A stretch of 64,000 nt of DNA from Baylisascaris procyonis (Eukaryota > Nematoda > Chromadorea > Rhabditida > Ascarididae): assembly GCA_037389465.1 (NCBI GenBank), contig JAZARR010000175.1:3162001-3226000 (forward strand), given 5' to 3'. The notes under the pieces are model-generated. The model was not told the origin of the DNA, ran no database searches, and was given only the letters and a program-made list of their open reading frames with translations. Positions 51,402 through 63,400 of the stretch are shown one piece after another. Position 1 is the stretch's first letter. Each line of letters begins with the position of its first letter. A program made the translations under genes and the position numbers.

Positions 51402-54400
51402 CTGCGAATCACTATTTCTAAAGAAGTAATTGTTATGCTCAAGGCAATAATAAATACTTCACTAAACCGTACTTGGCAGATCACCAATAAATCGTACTTT
51501 GTGGAGCTCTCACCAGGATGAGAGTATCGCAACGGGACGAACTGCGGAAAGTCAAATGATTTGATTGCGCAGCGGGACAATGAGAGAAAATCTTTCTATG
51601 AGGGGATAAATCCCGGATGGAAACCGGTAAAGCGGCTATGAAACGAAACTTTCCAGTGAAACTGTGAAACTTTCCAAGCCACAACCTCAAACTTCAAATA
51701 TGTTGGTCAAAATTGCTGTAATAGTTATGAAGGATTTGAATACTAGGTTTTTTTATGGATTGAGTGTATTGTTGAGAATTTACAGAGACTTCATAGATGC
51801 TGTCAAGATCAGTTATGACCGAAGAAGCATAAAAACGATAGATAACGCAAACCTTGTCTCGTCACTATTTGTGGAGCGATAGTGATCGTCAACTTCATTG
51901 GAACGGTGATCCGAATCGCTGCGTACTATACTCCTCAATGGTGTACGCTCACTAATATTTGCTAATGCGTACTCATTTAGCGTTATTGAACCATTATTGT
52001 TGGCCGCTTCTGACTTCTGAAACGAGCGAAAGTTTGAAATCATAAAGTTTGAAAAGTTTTACTGCAATGCATTCGTTTGATGGACGGCAAAAGCTGACTT
52101 TTTTCATGAGATCGTGCTTGAAATACAGCTCAAAAGAGGGTGATGAGAAAATCTTGGTGGTGCTTAAATTTCGCCAGGATGGCCAGCAATTTCGAAATAA
52201 CAACACGGCAACATCCGTAATCTCCTCCCTTCCCTTCGAAGTCGCAAGAGCCTGACCTCCTTCTGCTCACAAAGGAGAATATAAGGCTATAGATAGTAGG
52301 AATATGCGAAACAATTGAGCATAGAGATTAAAGAGATAAAAATGAAAGGAGGTAATAGGATAAGGATGCAACCAATTAGGCAAATATTTTCGCGCAAACA
52401 TTGTAACGCTATTTTTAAAGGACAACGATTCGGTGGAATTAGTTTACGGTTTAATCTAAACAACCTGCTGAGGGATTGGTGAGGCAATAATTGCGGCCGA
52501 ATCATTACAGCCTTTATAGCTTGTCGGTGAGAATGGACGAAGCATGGTACTGCCGTTGACTGTTGTTACGAGAGCGCCATTCTTTGTTTGATAGTGTGTT
52601 GATGCGGTACGACTTCCGCGACGAAGCTCATTGGTACTTGTATGCTGTAGGCGATACCTTCCATAACATGTCTTCAACACGTTGCGTACCTATATCAATG
52701 CTCATTATGAATATCCTCAAAAGGAAAGGAATAGCTGTTATACATTACTTACTAGCTGATGAATAATTCACATTCTAAATATTAGCTCATAAATAGATTT
52801 AACTAAACTATTTACTAGTTTTCAACATATTCGTTGCAGCGATAGCTAAAATTTTCTAGACTGTAGTGCTATAGGCCCCATTGGGGGTATCGGCTATTGA
52901 TTTGAGCGATCGGACTATCAGTGGTGAGACTGAGGCACGCCATCAACTTTCGGTGATGCGGTGGACCATTTAAGTGCAATGTGGATCCCATGTGGATTGT
53001 GTCAATGATAGCGGGAACCAACCCAAATTGGGCATATCGAGAGGCTACTGCTTGTGCATTAAGTACGATTGCAGTTGAACATAATCATGCTTTAAGTTTA
53101 TTTATGAGCGGAAATTAAATGAGATATATGTCGTACGTAATAGCTTCGTTGTACTCTTCAAGTTGGAAGCATAACACTACACCTGAATACTACGTATTAC
53201 ACTCAGGTATAACCTTTTTGCATTTCAAAGAAATATCTGCAGTTGTTCAAATAGTTATCAACGTACCTCTTTGTTAGTGAAGCAGTATATAATCGTAATC
53301 ATAAGTCCTTGATACATATAAGTGAACGACGCACAGTACGTCCATATTGCGAAATACTGCAACAATAAAACAATCGGCCTAGTCTTTGCGATGAAATCTA
53401 GAGACGAATGAACCAGGCGGAAATAAAATAATCCGAGCTTAAGGCTCGAGTTTTCTCGTGTCAGATACGAGGAATCATACTAAACAATTAAGCGTATCTC
53501 TTTTCAAGGCATCGCACCTATAATGAAAGAACCTTTGAGGTTTGCAAAGTTGCAGTGTAGTTTCGAGCTGCATATATTTTATTTCAAGTTTTGTTTCTAT
53601 TTCGCAGAATCAGTTTTATTTTATTTAGTAGTTATTTCCATATGGGCAAAATTCTCCCGCATGAAAAACAAATCAATTTTCTCCACAACAAGGATTTTTC
53701 ACCTAACATGATCTCATACTTACCATGATATTTTCTTGCGTTGGCGAGAATGGAATAGTTTGCATTATATTCGGTATGCCTAATAAGGGAATCAACATAA
53801 GTGCGGCCTTAACGCTTTTTCTGAAAAAGAATTTTTTTACCTCTCGAGATTATTTACATCCGGGTAAACTAGCAGAGAGAAAAGAGAGGGAATTATGAGA
53901 GAACAGTCCAGAGGTATTCAAAGGGAAAATAGTTCAAAAATTTTCGACGAAGTTCTTTCAGCAATTCTCGCAAATTCTCGTGGATGTTATCAAAAGTGGA
54001 AAACACGTTAATAATCTGCACCTTAACACAGGGGATCACCAGTTATTTTGGCCTTTGGCTAACGTGTTTGTCTGTCTGTGTATCTGCCTTTGTGCCTGTC
54101 CATGTGCCTTGTGTCTATGTGTCTCCCTTGATGTATCTGTCTGTGTCTCCGCGCTTGTCGGTGTATCTGCCTTTGTGGCCGTCTGTGTGCCTCTGTGTCT
54201 GTATAAGTGTCCGTGTGTCTCTCTGTGTGTGCCAGTCTGTTAGCCCGTCTGTGTGCCCGTCCATGTGTCTGTGGCTGTATGTCCGTCTGCGAGAGCCCGC
54301 CTGTCTGTGTCTTTGTATCCGTGTATTTGTTTGTCGGTCTGTCTGCGTCTATGCGTCTGTCCACGTGTGTATGTCTTTGCGTCTGTCCGTGTAAGCGTAT

Positions 54401-57400
54401 TTATGTCTGTGTCCGCACGTGTGTCTCTTGTGAGAACGTGTGTGCCTGTCTGTGATCGTCTGTCTCTGCGTGCCTCTCTGTGTCTGCCTGTTTGTGTGTC
54501 TGTCTTTGTGTTTCTAAATGTGTCTGTGTGTCTGCGTATCGGTCTGTCTGCTTGTCTGTCTGCGAGTGTCTGTGTGTCTGCAGGCGTCTATCTTTCTATC
54601 TGTTTCTCTCTGTGCCCCTTCTGTCTGTGTCTGTCTGTGTATGTATGTCTGTCTGTCTGTGTCTTTCTGTCTGCGTCTCTCTGTCTGTGTCTGTTTGTGT
54701 GCGTTTGTCTGCGTCTGTCTGCCTGTGTCTCTCTATTTGTCTATCTGTGTCTGTCTGTGCCAGCGCCGTCGTCTTCCTGCCTGTCTGCTTGTCTGTCTGC
54801 GTCTGTGTGTACCTGTCTGTGTCTGTCTGCCTCTCTATCTGTCTGTCCGTGTCTGCCTCTCTGTGTGTGCCTGTCTGTGCTTGTCTGTCCGTGTCTGTCA
54901 AATCGTCTGTCTGTCTATGTCTGTCCATCTGTGTGTCTGTCTGTCTGTGCCTGTCTATATCTGGGTGTCTATCTGTGTCTGTCTGTCTACCGAATGTCCG
55001 TTTGTCTGTGCGTCTTTGTCTGTCCGCCTAAGTGTCTGTCTGTGACTGTCTGTCTACCGCCTGTCCGTTGTCTGTTTATATCTGTCTGTCTGTATCCGTC
55101 CCTGCCTGTCTGTCCGTCTGTCTGCCTGTTTCTATGTCCGCCTATGCCTGTCTGTCTGCGTCTGTCTGTTTCTATCTGCCTGTGCCCGTCCGTCCGTGTC
55201 CGCCTGTGTCTATCTGTCTGTGTGTGTTTGCCTGTGACGGCCTGTGTATGTCTGTCTGTGTCTGTCTATCCGTGTCTATCTGGGTCTACTTGTTCGTTCT
55301 GTGTGTGTCTGTGTCTGTTTGTCTGTGCCTGCCTCTCTTTCAGCGTATCTGTTTGTCCGTCTGCGTATGTCAGTCTCCGTCTGTCTGCGTCTGTGTGTCC
55401 TTATCTGCCTGTGTCTGCCTGTCTGTATCCGTCTGTGATTGTTCGCAGGTCTGTGTCTGTCTGTCTGTCAGTGTTTGCCTGTCCGTCTATCTGTCTGTAT
55501 CCGTCTGTGTGTCTTTCTCTCTCTGTTTGTATGTCTGTGTCTGTCTGTCTGTCTGTTTTTCTCTGTCCGTGTCTGTCTGTGTATGCCTCTCTGTGTGCCT
55601 GTCTGTGTCCGTCCATTTGTCTGTCTGTGTCTGTCTGTCCGTCTGTGTCTGTCTATGTAAGTATGCGTGTCTTCCTGCCTGTCTGTATGTCTGTCTGCCT
55701 CTGTGTGTATCTGTCTGTGTCTGTCTGTCCCTCTGCGTCTGTCTGTCTGTGTCTGCCCCTCTGTCAGTGTTTGTCTGTCTGTGTATCTGTCCGTGTCTGC
55801 GTGTCCGCCTCTCCGTGTCCGTCTCTGTCTGTCCGTCTGCCTGTGTCTGTCTGTCCGCCCGTCTATGTTTGTCTGTATCTGTCTGTGTATTTTTCTGCCT
55901 GTGTCCGTCTCTTTGTCAATCTGTGTCTGCCTGTCTGTGTCTTTCTGTCTGTCTGCCTGTGTCTGTCCGTCTGTGTCCGTGTCCGTCTGCTTGTCTATCC
56001 GCCTATGTATGTCTGTCTGTCTGCGTCTTTCTGTCTGTGTCTCTCTGTCTGTGTCTCTTCGTGCGATCTTGTCTGCGTCTGTCTGCCTGTGTCCGTCCAT
56101 TTGTCTATCTGTGTCTGTCCGTCCGTCGGTGTCTGTCTGTGTCAGTGTGCTTGCCTTCCTGCCTGTCAATATGTCTGTCTGCCTCTGTGCCTATCTGTGT
56201 GTCAGTCCGTCTGTGTGTCTGTCCGTGTATGTCTGTGTCTGTCTGTCTGTTTCTATCCGTCTGTGTGCCTGTGTCCGTCTGTCTGTGTCTGTTTGTTTGT
56301 CTGCCTCTCTGTGCGGGCCAGTCTGCTCCTGTTTCTTTGTCTCTACATTTGTCTGTCTGTCCGTGTCCGTCAGTCTGCGTCTGTCTGCATATGTCTGTGT
56401 GTCCTTGTCTTAATGTGTCCGTCTGTCTGATTGTCTGTCAGTGTGTCTGTCTGTCTGTATGTGTCTGCCTCTCTAAGTATGTCTGTTGTGAATGTCTGTC
56501 TGTGTCTGTCTCTTTGTCTGCGTGTGTCTTTCTGTCTGTCTGTGTCTGTCCGTCTAAGTGCCTGTGCCCGTCTGTCTGTGTCTGTCTGTATGCCTGTCTT
56601 TCAGTGCTTGTCTGCCTGTCTGTGTGTCTGTCTCTCCGTGTCTGTCTCTTGTGTCTCTCTGTCTGTGTGTCTGTCCGTGTCTGTCTCTGTCTTTCCGTCC
56701 GTCTGTGTGCTCTATTTGTCTGTTTGTCTGTCCGTCTATGTCTGTCTGTCTGTCTGTGTCTCCCTCTCCGTGTAGGCCTTTCTGTGCAGTTGTGTCTCTT
56801 TCTGTTTATTTGTCTGTCTGTTTGTCTGTCTGTGTCTGTCTGTCTGTCCGCTTCTGTCCGTCTGTGTGTCTGTCCGTGTGTGTCTGTTTGTCTGTGTCTG
56901 CCTATTTGTCTGTCTGTGTCTGTCTGTCTGTCGGTCTATCAGTGCTTGCCTGCCTGTCTGTGTATCTGCCTCTCCGTGTCTGTCTGTTGTGCCTGCCTGT
57001 CTGTGTGTCTGTCCGTGTCTGTCTCTGCCTTTCTGTCTGTCTCTGTCCGTTTATTTGTCTGTCTGTGTCTCTCTGTCTATGTCTGTCCGTCTGTGTGTCC
57101 GTCTTTCTGTGTCCGTCTGTCTGTGACTGTCCGTGTGTCTGTATTCGTCTGTCTGTGTTTGTCTGTCTGTGTCTGTCTGTCTATGTCTGTCCGTCTGTGT
57201 GTGTCCGTCTTTCTGTGTCCGTCTGTCTGTGACTGTCCGTCTGTGTGCCTGTATTCGTCTGTCTGTGACTGTCCGTCTGTGTGCCTGTATTCGTCTGTCT
57301 GTGTTTATCTGTCTGTGTCTGTCTCTGTGGCTATTTGTCTATCTGTCTGTGTCTGTCTGTCCGTTTCTGTCCGTCTGTGTGTTTGTCTGTCTACGTCCGT

Positions 57401-60400
57401 CTCCCTGTGTCTGTCTGTTTGTCTGTCTGTGTCTGTCTGTCAGTGTCTGCCTCTCTGTGTGAGCTTATCTCTGCCTGTTTTTGTGTCTGTCTACTTGTCT
57501 GTCTGTCTGCCTGTCCGTCTGTCTATCTATCTATGTATTTGTCCGCCTATCTGCCTCTGTCTATCTGTGTCTGTCTGTCAGTCTGTCCGTCTTCTCTGTC
57601 AGTGTCTGCCCGTTCGCCTCTCTGTGTCTGTCTGTCCGTGTCTGCCTCTGTGTGGGGCTTCCTGCGCCTGTGTGTCTGAGTCTGTCTCTTTGTCTTTGTG
57701 TGTCTTTCTGTCTGTCTGTGTCTGTCCATCTGTGCGCCTGTGTCCGTCTGTCCGTGCCTGTCTATTTGTCTGTCTGTCCGTTTCTGTCCGTGTGTCTGTG
57801 TCCGTCTCTCTGTGTCTGTGTCTGCCTCTCTGTACGGGCCTGCCTGCGCCTGTCTTTTTGTCTGCATATTTGTCTGTCCGTCTGTGTCCGTCAGTCTGCG
57901 TCTGTCTGCATATGTCTGTGTGTGCTTGTTTTAATGTGTCTGTCTGTCTGTCTGTCTCTGTCTGTCTATGTCTGTCGGTCTGTGTGTCTGTGTCCGTCTA
58001 TTTGTCCGTCTGTATGTTTCTGTCGGTCTGTGTGTCTGAGTCGGTCTGTCTGCGTATCTGTCTGTAACTGTCCGTCTGTGTCTGTATCCGTCTGACTGTT
58101 TTTGTCTGTCTGTGTGTGTCTATCTGTCCGTTTCTGTCCGTCTGCGTCTGCGTCCGTCTGTCTGTGTCTGTTTGTTTGTGTCTGCCTCTCTGTGCGGGCC
58201 TGTCTGCGCCTGTTTCTTTGTCCGTACATTTGTCTGTCTGTCTGTGTCCGTCAGTGTACGTCTGTCTGCATCTGTCTGTCTGTCCTTCTCCTAATGTGTC
58301 TTTCTGTCTGATTGTCTGTCAGTGTGTGTCTGTTTGTATGTGTCTGTCTCTCTAAGTATGTCTGTTGTGAATGTCTTTGTCTGTCTCTTTGTCTGTGTGC
58401 GTCTTTCTGTCTGTCTGTGTCTGTCCGTCTAAGTGCCTGTGCCGTCTGTCTGTGCCTGTCTGTCTTTCAGTATTTGCCTGCCTGTCTGTGCGTCTGTCTC
58501 TCCGTGTCCGTCTCTGTCTTTCCGCCCGTCTGTGTGCTCTATTTGTCTGTCTGTCTGTCTGTGTCTGCCTCTCCGTGTGGGCCTTTCTGAGCAGTTGTGT
58601 CTGTTTCTGTTCATTTGTCTGTCTGTTTGTCTGTCTGTGTCTGTCTGTCTCTCCGTTTCTGTCCGTCTCTGTGTCTGTCCGTGTGTGTCTGTTTGTCTGT
58701 GTCTGTCTATTTGTCTGTCTGTGTCTGTCTGTCTGTCGGTCTATCAGTGCTTGTCTGTCTGTCTGTGTGTCTGCCTCTCCGTGTCTGTCTGTTGTCTGCC
58801 TGTCTGTGTGTCTGTCCGTGTCTGTCTCTGTCTTTCCGTCTGTCTGTGTCCGTTTATTTGTCTGTCTGTGTCTGTCTGTCTATGTCTGTCGGTCTGTGTG
58901 TGTCCGTCTTTCTGTGTCCGTCTCTCTGTGACTGTCCGTCTGTGTGTCTGTATCCGTCTGTCTGTGTTTGTCTGTCTGTGTCTGTCTCTGTGGATATTTG
59001 TCCGTCTGTCTGTCCGTGCTGTCCGTCTGTGTGCCCGTATCCGCTGTCTGTGTCTGTCTGTGTCTGTCCGTCTGTGCGTCTGAGTCCGTCTGTCTGTCTG
59101 TCTGTGTCTGTGCGTCTGTGTGTCTGTATCCGTCTGTCTGTGTCTGTCTGTCAGTGTCTACCTCTCTGTGTGCGCACGTCTGTGCCTGTCTGTCTGTGTC
59201 TGTCTATTTGTCTGTCTGTGTCTGTCTGTCTGTCCGTTTGTGTCCGTCTGTCTCTGTCTGTTTGTCTGCGTCTGCCTCTGTGTAGGCCTATCTGTGCCTG
59301 TGTCTTTTTCTGTGTCTGTCTGTGTCCGTCAGTCTGCGTCTGTCTGCATATGTCTGTGTGTCCTTGTCTGCCTGTGTTTGTCTGCCTGCCTGTCAGTGTG
59401 CGTCTGTCTGTCTATATGTGTCCGTCTCTCTGTGTCTGCCCGTTGTGAATGTCTGTCTTTCTCTTTCCCTGTCTGTGTCTTTCTGTCTGTCTGTCTCTGT
59501 CTGTGTTCGTCTGTCTGCGTCTGCCTCTCTGTATGGGTCTGTCCGTGCCTGTGTGTCTGTGTCTGTTTATTTGTCTGTCTCTCTGTCTATGTCTGTCTGC
59601 TCCTCTGTATGCATCTCTCTGTGTATTTGTCTGCCTGTGTCTGCCTCTTTGTCTATCTGTCTGTCTATCTTTCTCTGTTCTTGCCTCTCTGTCTGCCTGT
59701 TGGTCTCTCTGTGTCTGTCTATTTGTCTGTCTGTGTCTGTCTGTCAATGTCTGTCCGTCTCTGTGTCCGTCCGTTTCTCTGTGTCTGTCTGTGTCTGCCT
59801 CCCTGTGTGGGACTGTCTCCGCCTATGTGTCTGTGTCCGTCTATTTGTTCGTCTGTCTGTCTGCCTCTCTGTGTGGGCCTGTCTGTGCCTGTGTCTGTGC
59901 CTGTCTGTCTGCGTCTGTCTATTTGTCTGTCTGTCTTTCCGTTTCTGTCCGTCTGTGTCTGTGTTCGTCTGTCTGTGTCTGTTTGTCCGTGCCTGCCTCT
60001 CTGTGCGGGCCGGTCTGTACCTGTCTGTCTGTGTCTGTTTAATTGTCTGTCTGTGTTTGCCTGTCTGTGTCTGTCCCTCTGTGTCTGTCTGTGTCTGCCT
60101 GCCTGTCCGTTTCTGTCCGTCTGTGTCTGTGTCCGTCTGTCTGTGTCTGTTTGTCTGTGTCTGCCTCTCTGTGTGGGCCTATCTGTGCCTGTGTGTCTTT
60201 GTCTGCCTGTGTCTGTCTGTCTGTGTCTTTCGGTCTGTCTGTCTGTCCGTGTCTGTGTATGTCTGCGTCTGTGTCCAGTGTCTGTCTGTCTCTGCCTGTC
60301 TCTGTCTATGTGCCTGTGTCTGCCTGTGTCTTTGTGTCCGTCTGTTTGTCTGCCTGTCTGACTGTGTCTGTCTGCCTGTGTTTGTCTATCTGTATCTGTC

Positions 60401-63400
60401 CGTCTGTGCCTCCTGTCTGTGTCTGTGTCTGTCTGTTTGTCTCTCTGTGTGTGTCTGTCTGCATAGTGTCTGTGTGTTCTGTCTGTATCTGTCTGTCTGC
60501 CAGGTCTATTTGTCTGTCTGTATTTGCCTGTCTGTCTGTTTATCTCCCTGCGTCTGTCTGCCCATTTGTCTGTGTGTCTGTCTGTGTCCGTCTGTCTGTG
60601 CCTGTCCGTCCGCCAGTGTCTGTCTCTCTCTGTCTGTCTATGTCGGCCTGTCTGTCCGCCCGTGTATGTCTGTTTGTCTCTGTGTGTCTGAGTCTGTGTC
60701 TATCTGTTCTGTCTGTACCTGTCTGTCTGTGAGTGTCTGTGCCTGCCCGTCCGTCTGTGTCTGTGTTCCTCTCTGTGTCTGTCCGTTCTTGCATGTTTGT
60801 CTGTCTGTATTCTCGGTGTGTTTGTATGTGTCTGCCTGTTTGTATGTCTGTCCGTCCCTGTGCCTGTCTGAGTCTATGTCCGTCTGATTGTGTCTGTCCG
60901 TGTGTGTATGCGTATCTATGTCTGTCTGTCCGTGTTCTGTTTTTCTTTCTGTGCCTGTCTTTGTTCCTCTGTCGGCGTCCGTGTCTGCCTGTGTGTCTGT
61001 CTGATTGCTTGTCTGTGTCTGTCTATTTGTCTGTTCGCATGTCTTTCTGCGTATCTGCCTGTGTGTGCCTGTGTCTGTCTGCGTCTGCCTCCTGTCTGTC
61101 TCTGTCTATTTGTCTGTGTCTCTCTGTCTGCGTGTGTCTGTCTACTGAGTATCTGTGTGTCTGTGTGCCTGTGTATGTCTGTCTGTATCTGTCCGTCTCT
61201 GTGTGTCTGCCTCCGTTGTTCCTTTCGCTTGTTTGTGTGTCCGTCCGCGTCTATCTGTGCCTGTCTGTCTGTGTCCGTCTGTGCTTGTCAATGTCCGTCT
61301 GTCTGCGTTTGTCTGTCTGTGTCTGCCCGCCTGTATCTGCGCCTTTCTGTAACCGTCTGTCTGTCTGTCCGTCCGTGTCTATCTGTTCGTGTCTGTGTCT
61401 GTGTCTGCCTGTCTGTGTCTGCCTGTCTGTGCATGTGACTGCCTGTGTCAGTCTGCGTCTGTCTGTGCGTGTCCGTCAGCCTCTGTCTGTCTGTTTGTCT
61501 GGCCATCTGTTTGCCTGTCTGTGTCCGTCTGTCTGCATGCTGTGGCTGAGTCTCTCCGTTTGTCTGTGTCTGTCTGCGATTGTCTGTCTGTGTCTGTGTG
61601 CCTGTGTCTGTGGCTATCTGTCCATCTGTCTGTGTCCGTCTCTCCGTCTGTGTCTCTATCTGCGTCTGTCTGTCCGTCGTTGTCTGTCTGTGTCTACCTC
61701 TCTGTGTCTGTCTATATCTGCCTGTCTGTGTCCACCTGCGTCCGCCCGTCTGTCTGTGTCTGCCTGCCTCTGTCGGCATGTGTCTGTCTGTCTGTCCGTG
61801 TCTGTCCGTCTGTCTTTCGGCCTCCATCTGTCTGTGCCTGTGCGTCTGTCCTTCCACCGTATGTCCGTTGTCTTTCTGTCTGGGGTGTGGCCGTGTCTGT
61901 CTATCCTCTCTCTGTGTCTGTCTGTGTGTCTGTCTGGTTACGTCTGTCTGTGTCTGTCCGTCTGCCTGTCTGTCTGTCTGCCTGTCTGTCTGTGTCTGCC
62001 TGTCTCAGTCTGCGCCTGTGTCTGTCTATCTCTGATTGTGTCTGAGTGTCTGTCGGTGTTTGTCTATGTCCGTTTGTCGGTCTCCATCTGTATGTGTCTG
62101 TCCGTCTGCCTCTGTCTGAATGTGTCTGTCTATGTGTGTCCGTGTCTATCTCTTTCAGTCTGCCTGTTTTTGTTCCTCTTTCTGTCTGCGCCTGTGTGCG
62201 TCTCTCTTTTTGTCTGTCTCTGTCTGCCCGTGAGTCTGTGTCTGTCTCTGTCTCTCTGTCTGTGTCTGTCTAATTGTTTGTCTGTCTCTGCGTCTCTGTC
62301 CGTCTGTCTGTGTCTTTGTCTGCCTGTGCCTGTCTGTTTGTCTGTCTGTATCTGTGTGTCTGCCTGTCTCTGTGTGTGTCTGTCTGTGTCTGTCTACTGA
62401 ATGTCTGCTTGTCTGTCTGTGTCTGTCTGCCTACTAAATGTCTGTTTGTCTGTCTGCGTTTGTCTGTCCGTCTGTTTGTTCGCCTGCCTGTCTGTCTGTG
62501 ACTGTCTTTCCATCGCCTGTCCGTTGTCTGTCTAGGTCTGTCTGTCTGTGTCCACCTGTGCCCGTGTCTGTCCGTCTTTCTATGTCTGTCCGTGTTTGTC
62601 TGACTGTTTCTCCGTTTCCACATTTGTCTGTCCGTGTAGGTCTGTCTGTATCCGTTTCTCTGTCTGCCTGTGTATGCATGTGTGTCTCTGTGTGTGTCTG
62701 AGTCCGTGTGTGTGTCTGTGTCTTTCTGTCTCTGTCTATTTGTCTGTGTGTCTATCGGTGTGTCTGTCCGTCTGTCTGTCTGTTTGTCTTCCTGTCTGTC
62801 TCTCTCTGTCTGTCTGACTGTGCCTATCTGCCTGTCTCTCTGTGTCTGTCTGCATGTGTCCGTGCGTCTGTGTCCATGTCCATCTGTCTGTGTCTGTCTA
62901 TTTGTCTGTAGGTGTCTGTCGGTGTGTCTGTCCGTCTGTCTGTCTGTTTGTCTTCCTGTCTGTCTGTCTCTGTCTTTTCTGTCTGACTGTGCCTGTCTGT
63001 CTGTTCCTATCTGTCTTTGTCTGTCTCTGTCCGTCTGCCTGTGTCTGTGTGTCTGTCTGTGACTGTGTGTCTTTCCCTGTCTGCCTGTCTGGCTGTGTCT
63101 GTCTGTCTGTGTCCGTGGGCGTCTGTCTGTGTCTGTCTATCTGGGTGTGCCTTCATGTCTGTTTGTGTATATGTTCGTGTGTGTGTCTGTGCGTGTCTGT
63201 TCGTGCCTGTTCGCTTGTTTTTGTCGTGTGAGGTGTTTGGGGTGTGGTGTGTGATGTGTGGAGTATGTAGTGTTTTGGAAGTGTATGTGTGCGTATGGTG
63301 TGTATATGGTGGCTTGTGTTATGTGTGTTATGGGTGGTGTATGTGGTATAACGTGGTGTGGTATGCGTAGCTGTGCAGGGTGTGGTGTGCGGTGTGTGGT

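Noticed and set aside
52861..53089. Minus-strand open frame between receptor exons as an extra exon
   Set aside because: It reads protein-like (e.g. [17 protein letters not shown]) but TM7 and tail exons on either side already join in phase with the expected Glu-Val continuation, and no paired splice sites were found.
55468..56169. Minus-strand 233-codon T-D-R-Q-rich ORF as a coding exon of the class B receptor
   Set aside because: It would insert a repeat peptide into loop 3, whereas the flanking TM5 and TM6 exons already join in exact phase.
55032..58067. 1,011-codon plus-strand ORF as a large Cys-rich protein gene
   Set aside because: It is pure TGTC repeat; neighbouring frames and the opposite strand are open too, residues cycle V-C-L-S, and it lies antisense within an intron of a well-supported receptor gene.
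54061..63230. CRISPR array or satellite with spacers
   Set aside because: No fixed-length repeat/spacer alternation; it is a continuous degenerate tetranucleotide array in eukaryotic intron context.
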